Part shown: piece after piece, positions 51,852-62,058 of the stretch
Layout: the number at the start of each line of letters is the position of its first letter
How positions within the stretch are numbered: the first letter of the stretch is position 1
Assembly (NCBI GenBank): GCA_934254925.1
Contig: CAKQMD010000005.1
Coordinates: 1 to 64,000, forward strand
Length of the DNA stretch: 64,000 bases
Origin: an uncultured Alphaproteobacteria bacterium
GTDB taxonomy: Bacteria; Pseudomonadota; Alphaproteobacteria; RF32; CAG-239
Direction: 5' to 3'
The notes under the pieces: model-generated
Told to the model about the DNA's origin: nothing
Databases searched by the model: none
Seen by the model: only the letters and a program-made list of their open reading frames with translations
Translations under genes and position numbers: made by a program

Positions 51852-52514
51852 CTATTGATGTTTTACTTGAAGGAGATACTTTTCTTGGTATTCATTGATG
51901 GTCTCTTGAGAAATGCCCTTATGACGCAGTTTATCCAATAAAGAAGGAGGGCAGATTTTTTGTTCCACACAGGTGACGGCCCGAAAAATTATTCTGTCAT
52001 CGTTATAGAAGTCGGCAAAATTTGCATCATAGCTTAGGAGCAATGCAGCCATTTTAGGTTGATATGGAAGCAATGCCGATTCCAAAACAGAAACTTTTTT
52101 ATTGTTCATAAGACAATAAGTATTGGGATCAAAACCTTTTTCAAGAAGAAATTTCACAATTTCAGGCTGCTTGGCATCAATTGCTCTGATTAACGTATTG
52201 CTCTTAAATGATGTGTCTGAATTTAATTTTAGTCCTCGTTCAAGAAGTATCTCGGCAATTTCAGCAGAGGCGCTTTCTGGTTTGTAGAAAAGATATAAAG
52301 TGAAAACATCAGCATAATGGGCCAATTTCATATTAGGATCATAACCCTCTTCATCAATAAGCCTGATAACCTCGGCTTGATTATTATCAACCATAGCTCC
52401 AAAAAGTTTAACCGGTTTATAAACGTAAAAATACCCCCACACTACCGCGGCAATCAAAAGAGCACCGATAATTCCACCAATCCAAGCCAAGATTTTTTTA
52501 GTTCTGTATGTCAT
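51852..52514 (-). CDS. Membrane-anchored ankyrin-repeat protein 3
   Basis: 220 residues, start at 52514 with GGGA upstream. Same anchor (KILAWIGGIIGALLIAAVVW) and first repeat as the other two, then SAEIAEILLERGLKLN, LIRAIDAKQPEIVKFLLEKG, ALLPYQPKMAALLLSYDAN and the C-terminus EQKICPPSLLDKLRHKGISQ shared with copy 1. Unlike copies 1 and 2 it has a different upstream region and no array protein behind it, so it may be the ancestral copy or may have lost its partner. Divergent from gltX. Confidence 0.8.
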   Translation of the reverse strand: MTYRTKKILAWIGGIIGALLIAAVVWGYFYVYKPVKLFGAMVDNNQAEVIRLIDEEGYDPNMKLAHYADVFTLYLFYKPESASAEIAEILLERGLKLNSDTSFKSNTLIRAIDAKQPEIVKFLLEKGFDPNTYCLMNNKKVSVLESALLPYQPKMAALLLSYDANFADFYNDDRIIFRAVTCVEQKICPPSLLDKLRHKGISQETINEYQEKYLLQVKHQ

Positions 52515-52705
52515 TTTAGTCCCGTCGAGTCAAATTGAATTAGCGTCATCTTATAAACTTAAGGTTAATATCTGATTAAAATTTCTCAATTAAGGCGAAA
52601 GGAGATTTTTCAGGAAGATTTTCGCTTAAAATGATTGTCTTTGAGGAATTTTTGTTTTATGTTCATCAAAACACGAGTTAATTTTTTTTTAAGGTGACTG
52701 ATCAC

Positions 52706-54124
52706 ATGAAAGTAAGAACCAGATTTGCGCCGAGCCCGACCGGTTATATGCACATCGGCAACCTGCGCACCGCTTTGTATGAATATTTGATTGCCAAGGC
52801 CAATGGCGGAGATTTTCTCCTTCGGATAGAAGATACGGATCAAAAACGCTATGTCGAAGGGGCGACGGACATCATTTACGCCACATTGAAGCAGGTTGGC
52901 ATGAATTGGGACGAAGGGCCCGACATCGGCGGAAATTACGGTCCGTATGTTCAGTCGCAACGCAAGGAAATTTATGCGCAATATGCTCATAAGCTGGTAG
53001 AGCTCGGCGGTGCGCATTATTGCTTTTGCTCCAAAAACGAGGCGGACGAGCAAAAGGACGAAGAGCAAAACATCAAGTTTAAGGATCCCTGCAAGTTTTT
53101 GAGCTTGGAGGAGGCCAAAGCCCGCATTGCCGAAGGCGAACCTTACGTCATTCGCCAGACGATTCACAAGAGCGGGAAGTCTAAATATCACGATGAAGTG
53201 TACGGTGATATTGAAATCGATTATGACGAGTTGGATGAAGGTGTATTGCTGAAGTCCGACGGTTTTCCCACATACAATTTTGCCAATGTTGTCGATGATC
53301 ATCTGATGGCCGTTACCCATGTCGTCCGCGGCAACGAATATATTTCTTCGACGCCGAAATATAACCTGATTTATGAGGATTTCGGCTGGGAACATCCGCA
53401 TTACGTTCATGTTCCTCAGGTGATGAAAGATGCCCAGCATAAATTGAGCAAAAGAAACGGTGACGCCTCTTTTCAGGATTTGGTGGCCAAGGGGTATCTG
53501 CCGGAAGCCATTTTGAATTATATTGCCTTGTTGGGGTGGAATCCGGGTACGGATCAGGAAATCTTTTCTCTGGAAGAATTAAAGCAGGTCTTTACGACGG
53601 AACGGCTGAACAAGTCTCCGGCGATTTTTGATCTAACCAAGCTGACATGGATGAACGGTTGCTATATCCGCGCCCTGCCGTTTGAAAAATTCCATGAGCT
53701 GGCTTCTCCTTATTATCCGCAGGGAATTGACGCCGAAGCCCTGAGCCGCGTTTTGCAGCAACGGGTCGAGGTTTTGGGGCAAATCCCCGAATTGGTCGCT
53801 TTCTTAAAACAACTGCCGGCTTATGAGACGGCTTTATACAATAACAAAAAGATGAAAACGGATCCCGAAGTGGCTGCCCGGGCATTGAAAGCGATTCGTC
53901 CGGTTTTGGAAAAGCTGGATGACTGGAACAATGAAACTTTGTTTGCTGAACTCAAGGCCTTGGCTGAAGAGCAAGGCTTGAAAAACGGTCAAGTCCTCTA
54001 TCCGCTGCGTATTGCCTTGTCCGGTTTGGAGACGACGCCAGGCGGCGCGACCGAATTGGCCGTCGTTCTCGGCAAGGCGGAAACGTTGCGACGCATCGAC
54101 CAAGCCCTTGAAAAATTGGCCTGA
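52706..54124 (+). CDS. gltX: Glutamyl-tRNA synthetase
   Basis: Class I synthetase that charges tRNA-Glu (and possibly tRNA-Gln). Start at 52706 (MKVRTRFAPSPTG, with AAGGTGA upstream). HIGH is FAPSPTGYMHIGNLRTALYE; RIEDTDQKRYVEGA and KMSKS as HKLSKRNGDASF follow. The C-terminal half is the helical anticodon-binding domain. 472 residues, normal. Followed by a strong terminator. Confidence 0.97.
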   Translation: MKVRTRFAPSPTGYMHIGNLRTALYEYLIAKANGGDFLLRIEDTDQKRYVEGATDIIYATLKQVGMNWDEGPDIGGNYGPYVQSQRKEIYAQYAHKLVELGGAHYCFCSKNEADEQKDEEQNIKFKDPCKFLSLEEAKARIAEGEPYVIRQTIHKSGKSKYHDEVYGDIEIDYDELDEGVLLKSDGFPTYNFANVVDDHLMAVTHVVRGNEYISSTPKYNLIYEDFGWEHPHYVHVPQVMKDAQHKLSKRNGDASFQDLVAKGYLPEAILNYIALLGWNPGTDQEIFSLEELKQVFTTERLNKSPAIFDLTKLTWMNGCYIRALPFEKFHELASPYYPQGIDAEALSRVLQQRVEVLGQIPELVAFLKQLPAYETALYNNKKMKTDPEVAARALKAIRPVLEKLDDWNNETLFAELKALAEEQGLKNGQVLYPLRIALSGLETTPGGATELAVVLGKAETLRRIDQALEKLA

Positions 54125-54140
54125 AACATTGTTGCTTGAA

Positions 54141-54172
54141 CGGTCCGGAATGCGTTTCCGGACCGTTTTTTT
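54141..54172 (+). terminator. gltX terminator
   Basis: CGGTCCGGAA and TTCCGGACCG form a perfect 10-base-pair stem with a TGCGT-type loop, followed by seven T's. Confidence 0.95.
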
Positions 54173-54177
54173 ATGCC

Positions 54178-55473
54178 CTAATGCTTGTTGACAAAGAGCT
54201 CTTTGGCCTTGTCAACCAGAGAAGTGTTTTGCGCCAGATTGGAGAAGGCATGCGTGGGAGAAACCGGCACCGGATCCGTCGGCGTAACGTTGACGTAATG
54301 AAGTTCCGGATGAAAGAAGATATGACGCAGCGCAAAAAGGACAAACGCGCCGGAAGCAACGGAAAAAGACAACAAAAACCACATGGCGCCAAAATGCTGC
54401 ATCAAAAAGGAGATCCCTATCGGCCCTGCAATCATGCCGATGCTTTGCAGCAAAATCAACATCCCGCTGGCATGAATGCGCTCGCTGTCGGAGATCAGGT
54501 CGTTGACGTGAGAAACGCTGATCGGATAAAGGATAAACGTTCCGCTGCCGAGAATTGCCGCCGCGGCGATCAATTCCCAACGGCCGTTGTCGATCAGCAC
54601 ATGGATCCACGGTGCGACGAAAAATAGCAGGCCGCAAGCCCACATTAAGACAAAGCGGCGATCGAATTTGTCGGAAAGACGGCCGACCGGCAATTGTGCC
54701 AACATGCCGCCGAAAATGCCGAAAGACATAAAAAGCGCCGTTTGCGAAAGATCCAGGCCGATTTCGTGGGTGTAAATGGCGCCGAGTGTATAGAAAGAAC
54801 CGACAAAAACGCCGCTGACGATGCAGGAGACGACGCCGATCGGTGAAATTTTATAAAGGTAAACCAGTGAGATGTCCTTATGAACGCTGATGTCAGGAGA
54901 AGGGAGAGCCGTCAGAGAAATGGGCACCAGAGCAATGGAATAAAGAATAGAAACCAAAATGTATACGATAACGCCGCTGCCGTCGGGAATGTTGAGCATC
55001 AGCTGTCCCGTTCCGGCGCCGAGATAAGTCGTCAGCATGTAAAGGGACATCAAGACGCCGCGGTTTTTGTTGTTGGAGCGGGTATTCAGCCAGCTTTCCA
55101 AGCACATCAGGGCCGACCCCAGACAATAGCCTTCGAGTAGGCGCAATACGCCCCAAAAGATCGGATTAAAGGAAAGCGCATGCAGCAACACCAAGGCGGA
55201 AAGAACGGAAAGATACGCGCCAAATGCCCGGATATGTCCGACGCGATTGATGATTTTATAAGAACTGAGGGAGGCGAAAATATAGCCGAGATAATAAGCC
55301 GCCAAAATGATCCCGGAAGCAAAAGTGGAAACACCGTTTTCCGCCAGGCGCAGGGCCAAGGTGGAAGAAAGCAGACCATAGGCGCAACAGGTAAGCAGAG
55401 TTCCAGCAAAGAAGGCCGTTAAAGGGGAAACGACAACTTGCAGAGACTGTATAAATTCTTTAATCTTCCCCAT
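54178..55473 (-). CDS. Major facilitator superfamily transporter
   Basis: 431 residues with 12 predicted membrane helices. MFS motif A is visible between helices 2 and 3 (YKIINRVGHIRAFG) and its copy between 8 and 9 (LPVGRLSDKFDRRFVLM). Helix 4 has LEGYCLGSALMCLESWLN. Overall it resembles the YcaD/UMF-like MFS group. Substrate unknown. It lies 15 bases after argS and is probably co-transcribed with it. Confidence 0.88.
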   Translation of the reverse strand: MGKIKEFIQSLQVVVSPLTAFFAGTLLTCCAYGLLSSTLALRLAENGVSTFASGIILAAYYLGYIFASLSSYKIINRVGHIRAFGAYLSVLSALVLLHALSFNPIFWGVLRLLEGYCLGSALMCLESWLNTRSNNKNRGVLMSLYMLTTYLGAGTGQLMLNIPDGSGVIVYILVSILYSIALVPISLTALPSPDISVHKDISLVYLYKISPIGVVSCIVSGVFVGSFYTLGAIYTHEIGLDLSQTALFMSFGIFGGMLAQLPVGRLSDKFDRRFVLMWACGLLFFVAPWIHVLIDNGRWELIAAAAILGSGTFILYPISVSHVNDLISDSERIHASGMLILLQSIGMIAGPIGISFLMQHFGAMWFLLSFSVASGAFVLFALRHIFFHPELHYVNVTPTDPVPVSPTHAFSNLAQNTSLVDKAKELFVNKH

Positions 55474-55488
55474 ACTGCCCTCTTGGTA

Positions 55489-57270
55489 TTAAGCGTTTCC
55501 GCCGGCTTTCAACATGACTTCCGGTGCCCTGATGCCCAAAAGGTATAACAGCAAGGTTAAAATATCCCTTACCAGACGGGCCAGCTTCAAACGAGAGGAT
55601 GCCAAAGCCGGTGTCGGTGCGTTCATAATGGAAGAAGCGCCGTAAAAACTGCTGAAGGCTTGGGCCAAGGTATAAGCGTATTCCGAAAGGATACTCGGTT
55701 CTTTTTCGCTGTGCGCCCGCCAAACCGTCGGACTCAGTTGCGCGAGCTTTAATGCCAGGTCACGCTCTTCGCGGTTGCTGATGACGATCTCTCCGGCCTC
55801 GATTCCCGTTTCGGCGGCCTTGCGCAGAATGGAGTTGATTCTGGCAATGGCATATTGAATATAAGGACCGGTTTTGCCGTCAAACTTGGCAAAATCTTCC
55901 AGATCAAAAACATAGCCGGCGCCGATGGTGTTTTTAAGGTCCTGAAATTTGATTGCGGCTACCGCAACGTCGCTGATCAACTTTTCCAGTTCGGCCGCTC
56001 CGTAACCGGGAACTTCGCCGGGTTTGGGCATGGATTCGGCCACTTTGTCCTTGGAAAGACGAATCATGTTAGACAGGGTCATAACGCCGCCGTCCCGGGT
56101 TTTAAAGGGTTTCCCGTCTGCACCGTTAACCGTGCCGAAGCCGATATGCTTCAGCGTGACGCCGGGAGCGATTCCGAGTTTTTCCGCACCGGCGAAAACC
56201 TGCTCAAAATGGAGAGACTGCCGCTTGTCCACCACATAAATGATTTCGTCGGCCTTCAACTCGTCCACCCGCATCTTGATGGTGGCGATGTCCGTGGTGT
56301 GATAGGTGAAACCACCGTCCGATTTTTCCAAAATAACCGGAGGCATCGGTTTGTTGCCTTCTTCCAAACGGATGATGTTAGCGCCTTCGTCATGTTCCAA
56401 AAGCTTCTTGTCTTTGGCCAATGCGACGATTTTCTTGCAGGTTTCGTGAGCGTCGCTTTCTCCCAGCCACAGGTCGAAATGTACGTCAAGTTCGTTATAG
56501 TTGGCCTTGACCGCAGCAACGGAAACGTCGCGCAGATGCTTCCACAAGGCCCGGTAACCGGGATGCCCGTCCTGCAGCCGTGCAGTGATGATTCTGGCTC
56601 TTTCTCTGGCAGTTTCGTCTTCTTTGCAGCGGGCGTTAGCCTGCTTGTAGATGGCACTGACCTCTTCTACTGTATAAGGCGGATTTTCGGGATAACCTTT
56701 GCGTGCTTCTTCGTCAAAATAAGGCAACTGCGGCGCCATGCGTTCAATCTCGGCGATAATCATGCCCATCGGCGTGCCCCAATCGCCAAAATGGACGTCG
56801 GAAATGACCTTGTTGCCGACAAAGCGTTCAATTCTCTGGATAGATTCGCCGATGGCACCCGAACGCAGGTGTCCCACGTGCATTTCTTTGGCGACGTTAG
56901 GGCCGCCGAAATCCAAGACCACCGTATGGGGCTGGGCGACTTTGGCAATGCCGAAGTCTTTTCCTTCAGCCATTTTGTCCGTCGCCCGGGCGATAAACTC
57001 GTCTTTCAAGCTGACGTTAATAAACCCCGGACCGTCGATGGAGATTTTGGCAAAGTCGGGGTCTTTTTCCAATTCGACGACAATTTGCGCGGCGATGTCG
57101 CGCGGATTTTTCTTCAGGCTTTTGGCCAAAGCCAAGGCGCCGTTGCACTGAAAATCGCTCAAATCCGGACGGTCGGAAACTTTCACGCTTGCTTTTTGCG
57201 CGTCAAGGCCTATCTTATTAAAGATATTAACAAATTTCCGGTTTATTAAGTTTTCTATTGATAAATCCAT
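55489..57270 (-). CDS. argS: Arginyl-tRNA synthetase
   Basis: Class I synthetase for tRNA-Arg. An N-terminal additional domain (residues 1-110, ending in GPGFINVSL) precedes the Rossmann fold with the HIGH motif NVAKEMHVGHLRSGAIGES and HFGDWGTPMGMI. The KMSK region is GGVMTLSNMIRL, i.e. no Lys-Met-Ser-Lys, which is usual for many ArgRS. The DALR-type anticodon domain is C-terminal. 593 residues. Confidence 0.96.
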   Translation of the reverse strand: MDLSIENLINRKFVNIFNKIGLDAQKASVKVSDRPDLSDFQCNGALALAKSLKKNPRDIAAQIVVELEKDPDFAKISIDGPGFINVSLKDEFIARATDKMAEGKDFGIAKVAQPHTVVLDFGGPNVAKEMHVGHLRSGAIGESIQRIERFVGNKVISDVHFGDWGTPMGMIIAEIERMAPQLPYFDEEARKGYPENPPYTVEEVSAIYKQANARCKEDETARERARIITARLQDGHPGYRALWKHLRDVSVAAVKANYNELDVHFDLWLGESDAHETCKKIVALAKDKKLLEHDEGANIIRLEEGNKPMPPVILEKSDGGFTYHTTDIATIKMRVDELKADEIIYVVDKRQSLHFEQVFAGAEKLGIAPGVTLKHIGFGTVNGADGKPFKTRDGGVMTLSNMIRLSKDKVAESMPKPGEVPGYGAAELEKLISDVAVAAIKFQDLKNTIGAGYVFDLEDFAKFDGKTGPYIQYAIARINSILRKAAETGIEAGEIVISNREERDLALKLAQLSPTVWRAHSEKEPSILSEYAYTLAQAFSSFYGASSIMNAPTPALASSRLKLARLVRDILTLLLYLLGIRAPEVMLKAGGNA

Positions 57271-57330
57271 GTTAATCCGTCCTAATGTAATTAATGCAAA
57301 TTGAACACACTTTATAAAAAAAATATTGAA

Positions 57331-58038
57331 ATGACAACCAAAAATTCATCGCTTGAAGCCTTTTCGGAGGTCAAATACTGGATCTTTGACATTGATGACA
57401 CGCTCTATCCAAAATCTTCGGGATTAGACAGGTTAATCCAGCAGTCTATCAGCGATTATATCGCCGATTTTATGCATATTGACGGAGAAAAGGCGCGTAA
57501 ACTCTGTGTCGAATATTATGAGAAATATGGCTCGACCATCCGCGGCCTGATGGAAAATACAAACATCAAACCGCGCAAATTTGTCCGCGAGGTTCATCAA
57601 AACCTGGACTTGAGCGTCATCAAACCCAATCCGCGTCTGGCCGCCGCCTTGGAAAAGCTTCCCGGCAAGCATTTTGTTTTTACCAACGGCAGCTACTGCC
57701 ATGGGCTGCGCATCAGCAAAAGGCTGGGGATTGAAAAATATATCGACGGTTTTTTCGGCGCCCAAAGCACCAATTTTATTCCCAAGCCCAATCCGGAAGC
57801 CTTTATGGAATTCTTCACCCGTTATAACCTGCGTCCTGAAGACGGCATCATGGTGGATGACGGACTGAAAAATCTCAAGACCATTCACGACATGGGCGCC
57901 GCAACCCTCTGGGTGGCCGAAAGCCGACAGGCTCTGGCGGAACATCAGCCTTTGCCCGATTATGTGGATTTTGCCACGGCGGACATCACTCGCTGGTTGG
58001 AAAAACTGGTAGGGATAACGTCTCCATCTGAGGATTGA
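57331..58038 (+). CDS. HAD hydrolase, pyrimidine 5'-nucleotidase-like
   Basis: HAD motif I is FDIDDTLYPKSSGL, motif II VFTNGS, the motif III lysine is in IPKPNPEAF and motif IV is MVDDGLKNLKTIHDMG. The helical cap between motifs I and II and DIDDTLYP...GL are typical of the SDT1/pyrimidine 5'-nucleotidase group in alphaproteobacteria. The start at 57331 has only a weak ribosome site; a TTG at 57301 is in frame. It is divergent from argS. The 3' end overlaps the convergent lipoprotein gene by 53 bases. Confidence 0.88.
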   Translation: MTTKNSSLEAFSEVKYWIFDIDDTLYPKSSGLDRLIQQSISDYIADFMHIDGEKARKLCVEYYEKYGSTIRGLMENTNIKPRKFVREVHQNLDLSVIKPNPRLAAALEKLPGKHFVFTNGSYCHGLRISKRLGIEKYIDGFFGAQSTNFIPKPNPEAFMEFFTRYNLRPEDGIMVDDGLKNLKTIHDMGAATLWVAESRQALAEHQPLPDYVDFATADITRWLEKLVGITSPSED

Positions 58039-58372
58039 CCTTGCCTTCGCAGCGGAAATAGAAATAGGAAGGCGTAAAAATTCGGCAGGCAAAAGCTTTT
58101 TGTCGCACGGGAACGGCATGCGTGCCGGTGTTTTGCCTGAGGCATTCCTCATCCGCCAGCTTTTTGACCTCTTGATAGTTGGTGGTGAAGATGTTGTAGC
58201 AGACGGCGGGCTCTTTTGGGGTCGATTCTCCGACGTAAAGTTCTTCCGGCGTGGAAGCACCGGCATCGCGTCGCCGGTCGATAAACGGCTTGTAAAGCGA
58301 GCAGGCGTTAAGCAGCAGGCTTGCCAGTACGAGATTTAGCAACTTTGCTCTGGACAATTTAAAAAACTCCAC
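57986..58372 (-). CDS. Small lipoprotein, 128 aa
   Basis: Type II signal peptide with lipobox LNAC (LLNLVLASLLLNAC, Cys24). The mature part is about 104 residues with three or four cysteines (AVCYNIFTTNY, EECLRQNTG, FACRIFTPSYFYFRCEGKV). Family not recognised. The last 53 bases overlap the end of the HAD gene on the other strand. Confidence 0.72.
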   Translation of the reverse strand: MEFFKLSRAKLLNLVLASLLLNACSLYKPFIDRRRDAGASTPEELYVGESTPKEPAVCYNIFTTNYQEVKKLADEECLRQNTGTHAVPVRQKAFACRIFTPSYFYFRCEGKVNPQMETLSLPVFPTSE

Positions 58373-58415
58373 TAAATATAAACCTTACCAGCTAATATAA
58401 ACAAAGAAGAAAAAA

Positions 58416-59012
58416 ATGAAAGAAAATAAATACATTGGTGATGATAAATTTATAAAGATGCTTGAGCATTATGATTGTCCGACCCCGCTGGCGATTGTCA
58501 AAATCCGTTTTGCCGGCGCCGTCTGCAGTCCTAATTTGGAACTGCGCCCGGCCGACGTCATCAGTTCCTTTTGGGACGAGGGAAAAGCGCCGCGGCTGGA
58601 AACCAAGGAAGAAGCCGACTTGTTTTTCAAGTTTTTTATGGGCTTGTGGGACGAAGTTTTTGCTGCCGTCCGTCGCAATGACGTCAGGTTGTCGGCTTAT
58701 GCCCGCTCGGCGGAACTCCCGGACGTCTGCGCCCTGCGCTATGCCGAGGTCGAATATGGTTTTCTTGAAGGCTTTTTCGGCGGCAAGGCAGATTTGAAAA
58801 TTCCGGCTTTCCTCGGCGAAGTCTTAAATTCCCTGTCGGATTTGGCCAATGTTTATGACACTTTGGCGAAAAAACTTGACAATCCGGAAAATTCGGCCGA
58901 AGTTTTAAAATCTCTTTCTTCCACGGACAAACTGGTGGAAAAGGCCATTGCTTTCATTATCGAAAGCTCGGTTTTGCCAAGGATAGAGAGTTTACAAAGA
59001 ACAGTTAACTGA
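58416..59012 (+). CDS. Hypothetical protein, 198 aa
   Basis: Cytoplasmic, mostly helical, acidic protein with no recognised domain. Segments such as EADLFFKFFMGLWDEVFAAV and EVLNSLSDLANVYDTLAKKL suggest a helical bundle. AGAAGAAAAAA precedes the ATG. It is 27 bases before the nitroreductase and probably in its operon. Confidence 0.75.
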   Translation: MKENKYIGDDKFIKMLEHYDCPTPLAIVKIRFAGAVCSPNLELRPADVISSFWDEGKAPRLETKEEADLFFKFFMGLWDEVFAAVRRNDVRLSAYARSAELPDVCALRYAEVEYGFLEGFFGGKADLKIPAFLGEVLNSLSDLANVYDTLAKKLDNPENSAEVLKSLSSTDKLVEKAIAFIIESSVLPRIESLQRTVN

Positions 59013-59039
59013 GCGGATGTTTCCGCCGAGGAGAAAATT

Positions 59040-59579
59040 ATGGATTTGATGGAAGGTCTTTTGACCCGGCGTTCGGTTCGTCAATATGACGCCTCGAAAA
59101 AAATCTCAAAACAAGATATTTTGGACATTATCAAAGCGGCGCAGTACGCCCCGACGGCTCACAACAAGCAGCCCTGGGAGTTCTTGGTGGTTGAGGATAA
59201 GGAAGTCCTTGCCAATTTGCGGCATATTCAGCGTTGGACGTCCTTTGCCAAAGACGCCGACAAGGTTATTTTCGTCTGCGGCAATGAAGACTTGTCCTTC
59301 AGCCGCCATAAGGAAAACGAGCAATGGAGCTTTATTGACGTCGACTGCGCCTTGGCCACCCAAAACCTGATGTTGGCGGCCTGGTCCAAAGGCATCGGTA
59401 CCTGTTATTGCGGCGCCGCGCCGATGGAAAAGGTTGTTAACGACCTTAAGGAATACCTGCATCTGCCGGCAAATATCAGGCCTTTCGCCATCGTAACCCT
59501 GGGGTATCCGGCAGAAGCCCCAAAACAGCCGGACGACCGTTACAAACCGGAAAAAATCCACTGGGGAAAATGGGAATAA
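59040..59579 (+). CDS. Nitroreductase-family flavoprotein
   Basis: FMN- and NAD(P)H-dependent reductase fold. N-terminal TRRSVRQYDASKKISKQDIL and the FMN loop AQYAPTAHNKQPWEFLVV are typical. ALATQNLMLAAWSKGIGTCY and VTLGYPAE complete the family pattern. At 179 residues it is of the short subgroup. The physiological substrate is unknown. GGAG lies upstream. Confidence 0.92.
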   Translation: MDLMEGLLTRRSVRQYDASKKISKQDILDIIKAAQYAPTAHNKQPWEFLVVEDKEVLANLRHIQRWTSFAKDADKVIFVCGNEDLSFSRHKENEQWSFIDVDCALATQNLMLAAWSKGIGTCYCGAAPMEKVVNDLKEYLHLPANIRPFAIVTLGYPAEAPKQPDDRYKPEKIHWGKWE

Positions 59580-59628
59580 GCCTGGTGAAGCATCCTTGTT
59601 TATAAGTGCGGGTAAACGTAAATTTAGC

Positions 59629-59656
59629 TTGAAAAAAATCCATTTGGTGCTACATT
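59629..59656 (+). promoter_or_regulatory. Candidate gap promoter
   Basis: TTGAAA and TACATT are 16 bases apart, giving a leader of about 60 bases before the gap ATG. Confidence 0.55.
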
Positions 59657-59703
59657 AGCAGCGATTTATTTAACAAACCCGGTGCAGATGTTGCACTGCT
59701 AAT
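59654..59703 (+). promoter_or_regulatory. Nested stem-loop in the gap leader
   Basis: ATTAGCAG pairs exactly with CTGCTAAT across the leader, and inside it GTGCA pairs with TGCAC around GATGT. The hairpin ends about six bases before the AGAAGGA ribosome site. It may stabilise the mRNA or modulate translation. Confidence 0.5.
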
Positions 59704-59718
59704 TTAAGAAGGATGTAA

Positions 59719-60726
<1,008 letters not shown>

Positions 60727-60733
60727 ATTTAAA

Positions 60734-60795
60734 TCCCCGTCGGTTCGGGCGCTCCGGTTTATGACCGGCAGGCCTGCCGACGGGGTTCTTTTTTT
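60734..60795 (+). terminator. Hairpin/terminator between gap and pgk
   Basis: CCCCGTCGG and CCGACGGGG form a nine-base-pair stem over a 34-base loop with an inner CCGG-containing pairing, followed by TTCTTTTTTT. In a gap-pgk operon it would reduce pgk transcription relative to gap. The pgk ATG is only 15 bases past it. Confidence 0.85.
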
Positions 60796-60809
60796 ACAAG
60801 GAAAAATCA

Positions 60810-62018
60810 ATGGAATATAAAACGATTAAAGATTTGGGCGATTTGAACGGCAAAGTTGTCATGCTGCGCGCGGACTTGAACGTGCCGATGGATGAAAATT
60901 TTCATGTAACCAATACCGCCCGTATTGACCGGACGGTTCCGACCATTAAGGAACTGATGAACAAGGGTGCCAAAGTGGTGGTGGTTTCCCACTTCGGACG
61001 TCCGGAAGGCAAAGGTGACATGAAAAACTCCCTGTCGCATATCGTACCTGAGCTGCAAAAGGCGCTTGGCCATCATGTGACCTTTGTTGACGACTGCATC
61101 GGCCCGAAGGTGGAAGCTGCCGTCAAAGCCATGAAAAAAGATGAAGTGCTGTTGTTGGAAAATCTGCGCTTTTATAATGAAGAAAAGAAAGGCGACGAGG
61201 CTTTTGCCGCCGAGTTGGTAAAACCGGCCGACGTTTATGTGTCTGACGCTTTTTCAACCGCTCACCGCGCCCATGCCTCCATGGTTGCGGCGGTCAAACT
61301 CCGTCCTTCGGCCATGGGACTGTTGATGGAAGAAGAGGTGAACGCCCTCTCCAAAGGTTTGAACGATCCGAAACGTCCTCTGATGGCGATTGTCGGTGGT
61401 TCTAAGGTTTCAACTAAGCTGGATCTGTTGAACAATCTGGTAAAGAAGGTCGACAAACTGGTCATCTCGGGCGGCATGGCTCACACTTTTATGAAAGCCA
61501 GCGGCATTGATACGGTCAATGAAGCCAATTCTCTGGTCCAGATGGATATGATCGAAACCTCGAAAGAGATTATGAAAACGGCCAAAGAAAACAATTGTGA
61601 AATTGTTTTGCCCTCTGATGTCGTCGTCTCCAAAGAGTTCAAAGCCGATGCCGAGCACAAGACTGTTGATCCGGAACATATTCCGTCTGAAGGCTGGATT
61701 TTGATGGATGTCGGCGCCAAGACGATCGAAGCCGTCAACAAAAAGCTGGAGGAATGCAAAACGCTGGTTTGGAACGGTCCTCTGGGCGTTTTTGAGTTGA
61801 AGCCTTTTGATACCGCAACCAACAAAGTGGCCGAAAGGGCCGCCGTTCTGACGCAGGAAGGCCGGCTGATGACGGTTGCCGGCGGCGGAGACACGGTTTC
61901 CGCTTTGGAAAATGCCGGTGTGGCCAAGAAGTTTTCATACATTTCAACCGCCGGCGGTGCCTTCCTTGAATGGATGGAAGGAAAAGAACTTCCCGGCGTT
62001 GTGGTGTTGAAAAAATAA
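60810..62018 (+). CDS. pgk: Phosphoglycerate kinase
   Basis: Transfers the acyl phosphate of 1,3-bisphosphoglycerate to ADP. VVMLRADLNVPMD, VSHFGRPEGK, DAFSTAHRAHASM, IVGGSKVSTKLDLLNNL and the nucleotide loop VAGGGDTVSALENAG are diagnostic. 402 residues. The start lies within 15 bases of the upstream terminator's T-tract, with ACAAGGA as ribosome site. Confidence 0.98.
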   Translation: MEYKTIKDLGDLNGKVVMLRADLNVPMDENFHVTNTARIDRTVPTIKELMNKGAKVVVVSHFGRPEGKGDMKNSLSHIVPELQKALGHHVTFVDDCIGPKVEAAVKAMKKDEVLLLENLRFYNEEKKGDEAFAAELVKPADVYVSDAFSTAHRAHASMVAAVKLRPSAMGLLMEEEVNALSKGLNDPKRPLMAIVGGSKVSTKLDLLNNLVKKVDKLVISGGMAHTFMKASGIDTVNEANSLVQMDMIETSKEIMKTAKENNCEIVLPSDVVVSKEFKADAEHKTVDPEHIPSEGWILMDVGAKTIEAVNKKLEECKTLVWNGPLGVFELKPFDTATNKVAERAAVLTQEGRLMTVAGGGDTVSALENAGVAKKFSYISTAGGAFLEWMEGKELPGVVVLKK

Positions 62019-62023
62019 AACAC

Positions 62024-62058
62024 GAAAAAAAGAGGCTTTGTAAAAAGCCTCTTTTTTT
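62024..62058 (+). terminator. pgk terminator
   Basis: AAAAAAGAGGCTT and AAGCCTCTTTTTTT pair around TGTAAA right after the pgk stop. Confidence 0.93.

Noticed and set aside
48539..52514. Array region considered as a prophage, CRISPR or integron cassette array
   Set aside because: No phage structural genes, no short regularly spaced repeats with unique spacers, and no integrase or attC-like sites; the repeats are whole gene modules and promoter cassettes.
55855..57249. 464-codon open frame antisense to argS
   Set aside because: The sense strand encodes a complete arginyl-tRNA synthetase; the antisense translation is Phe/Gly/Asp-rich with no protein character.
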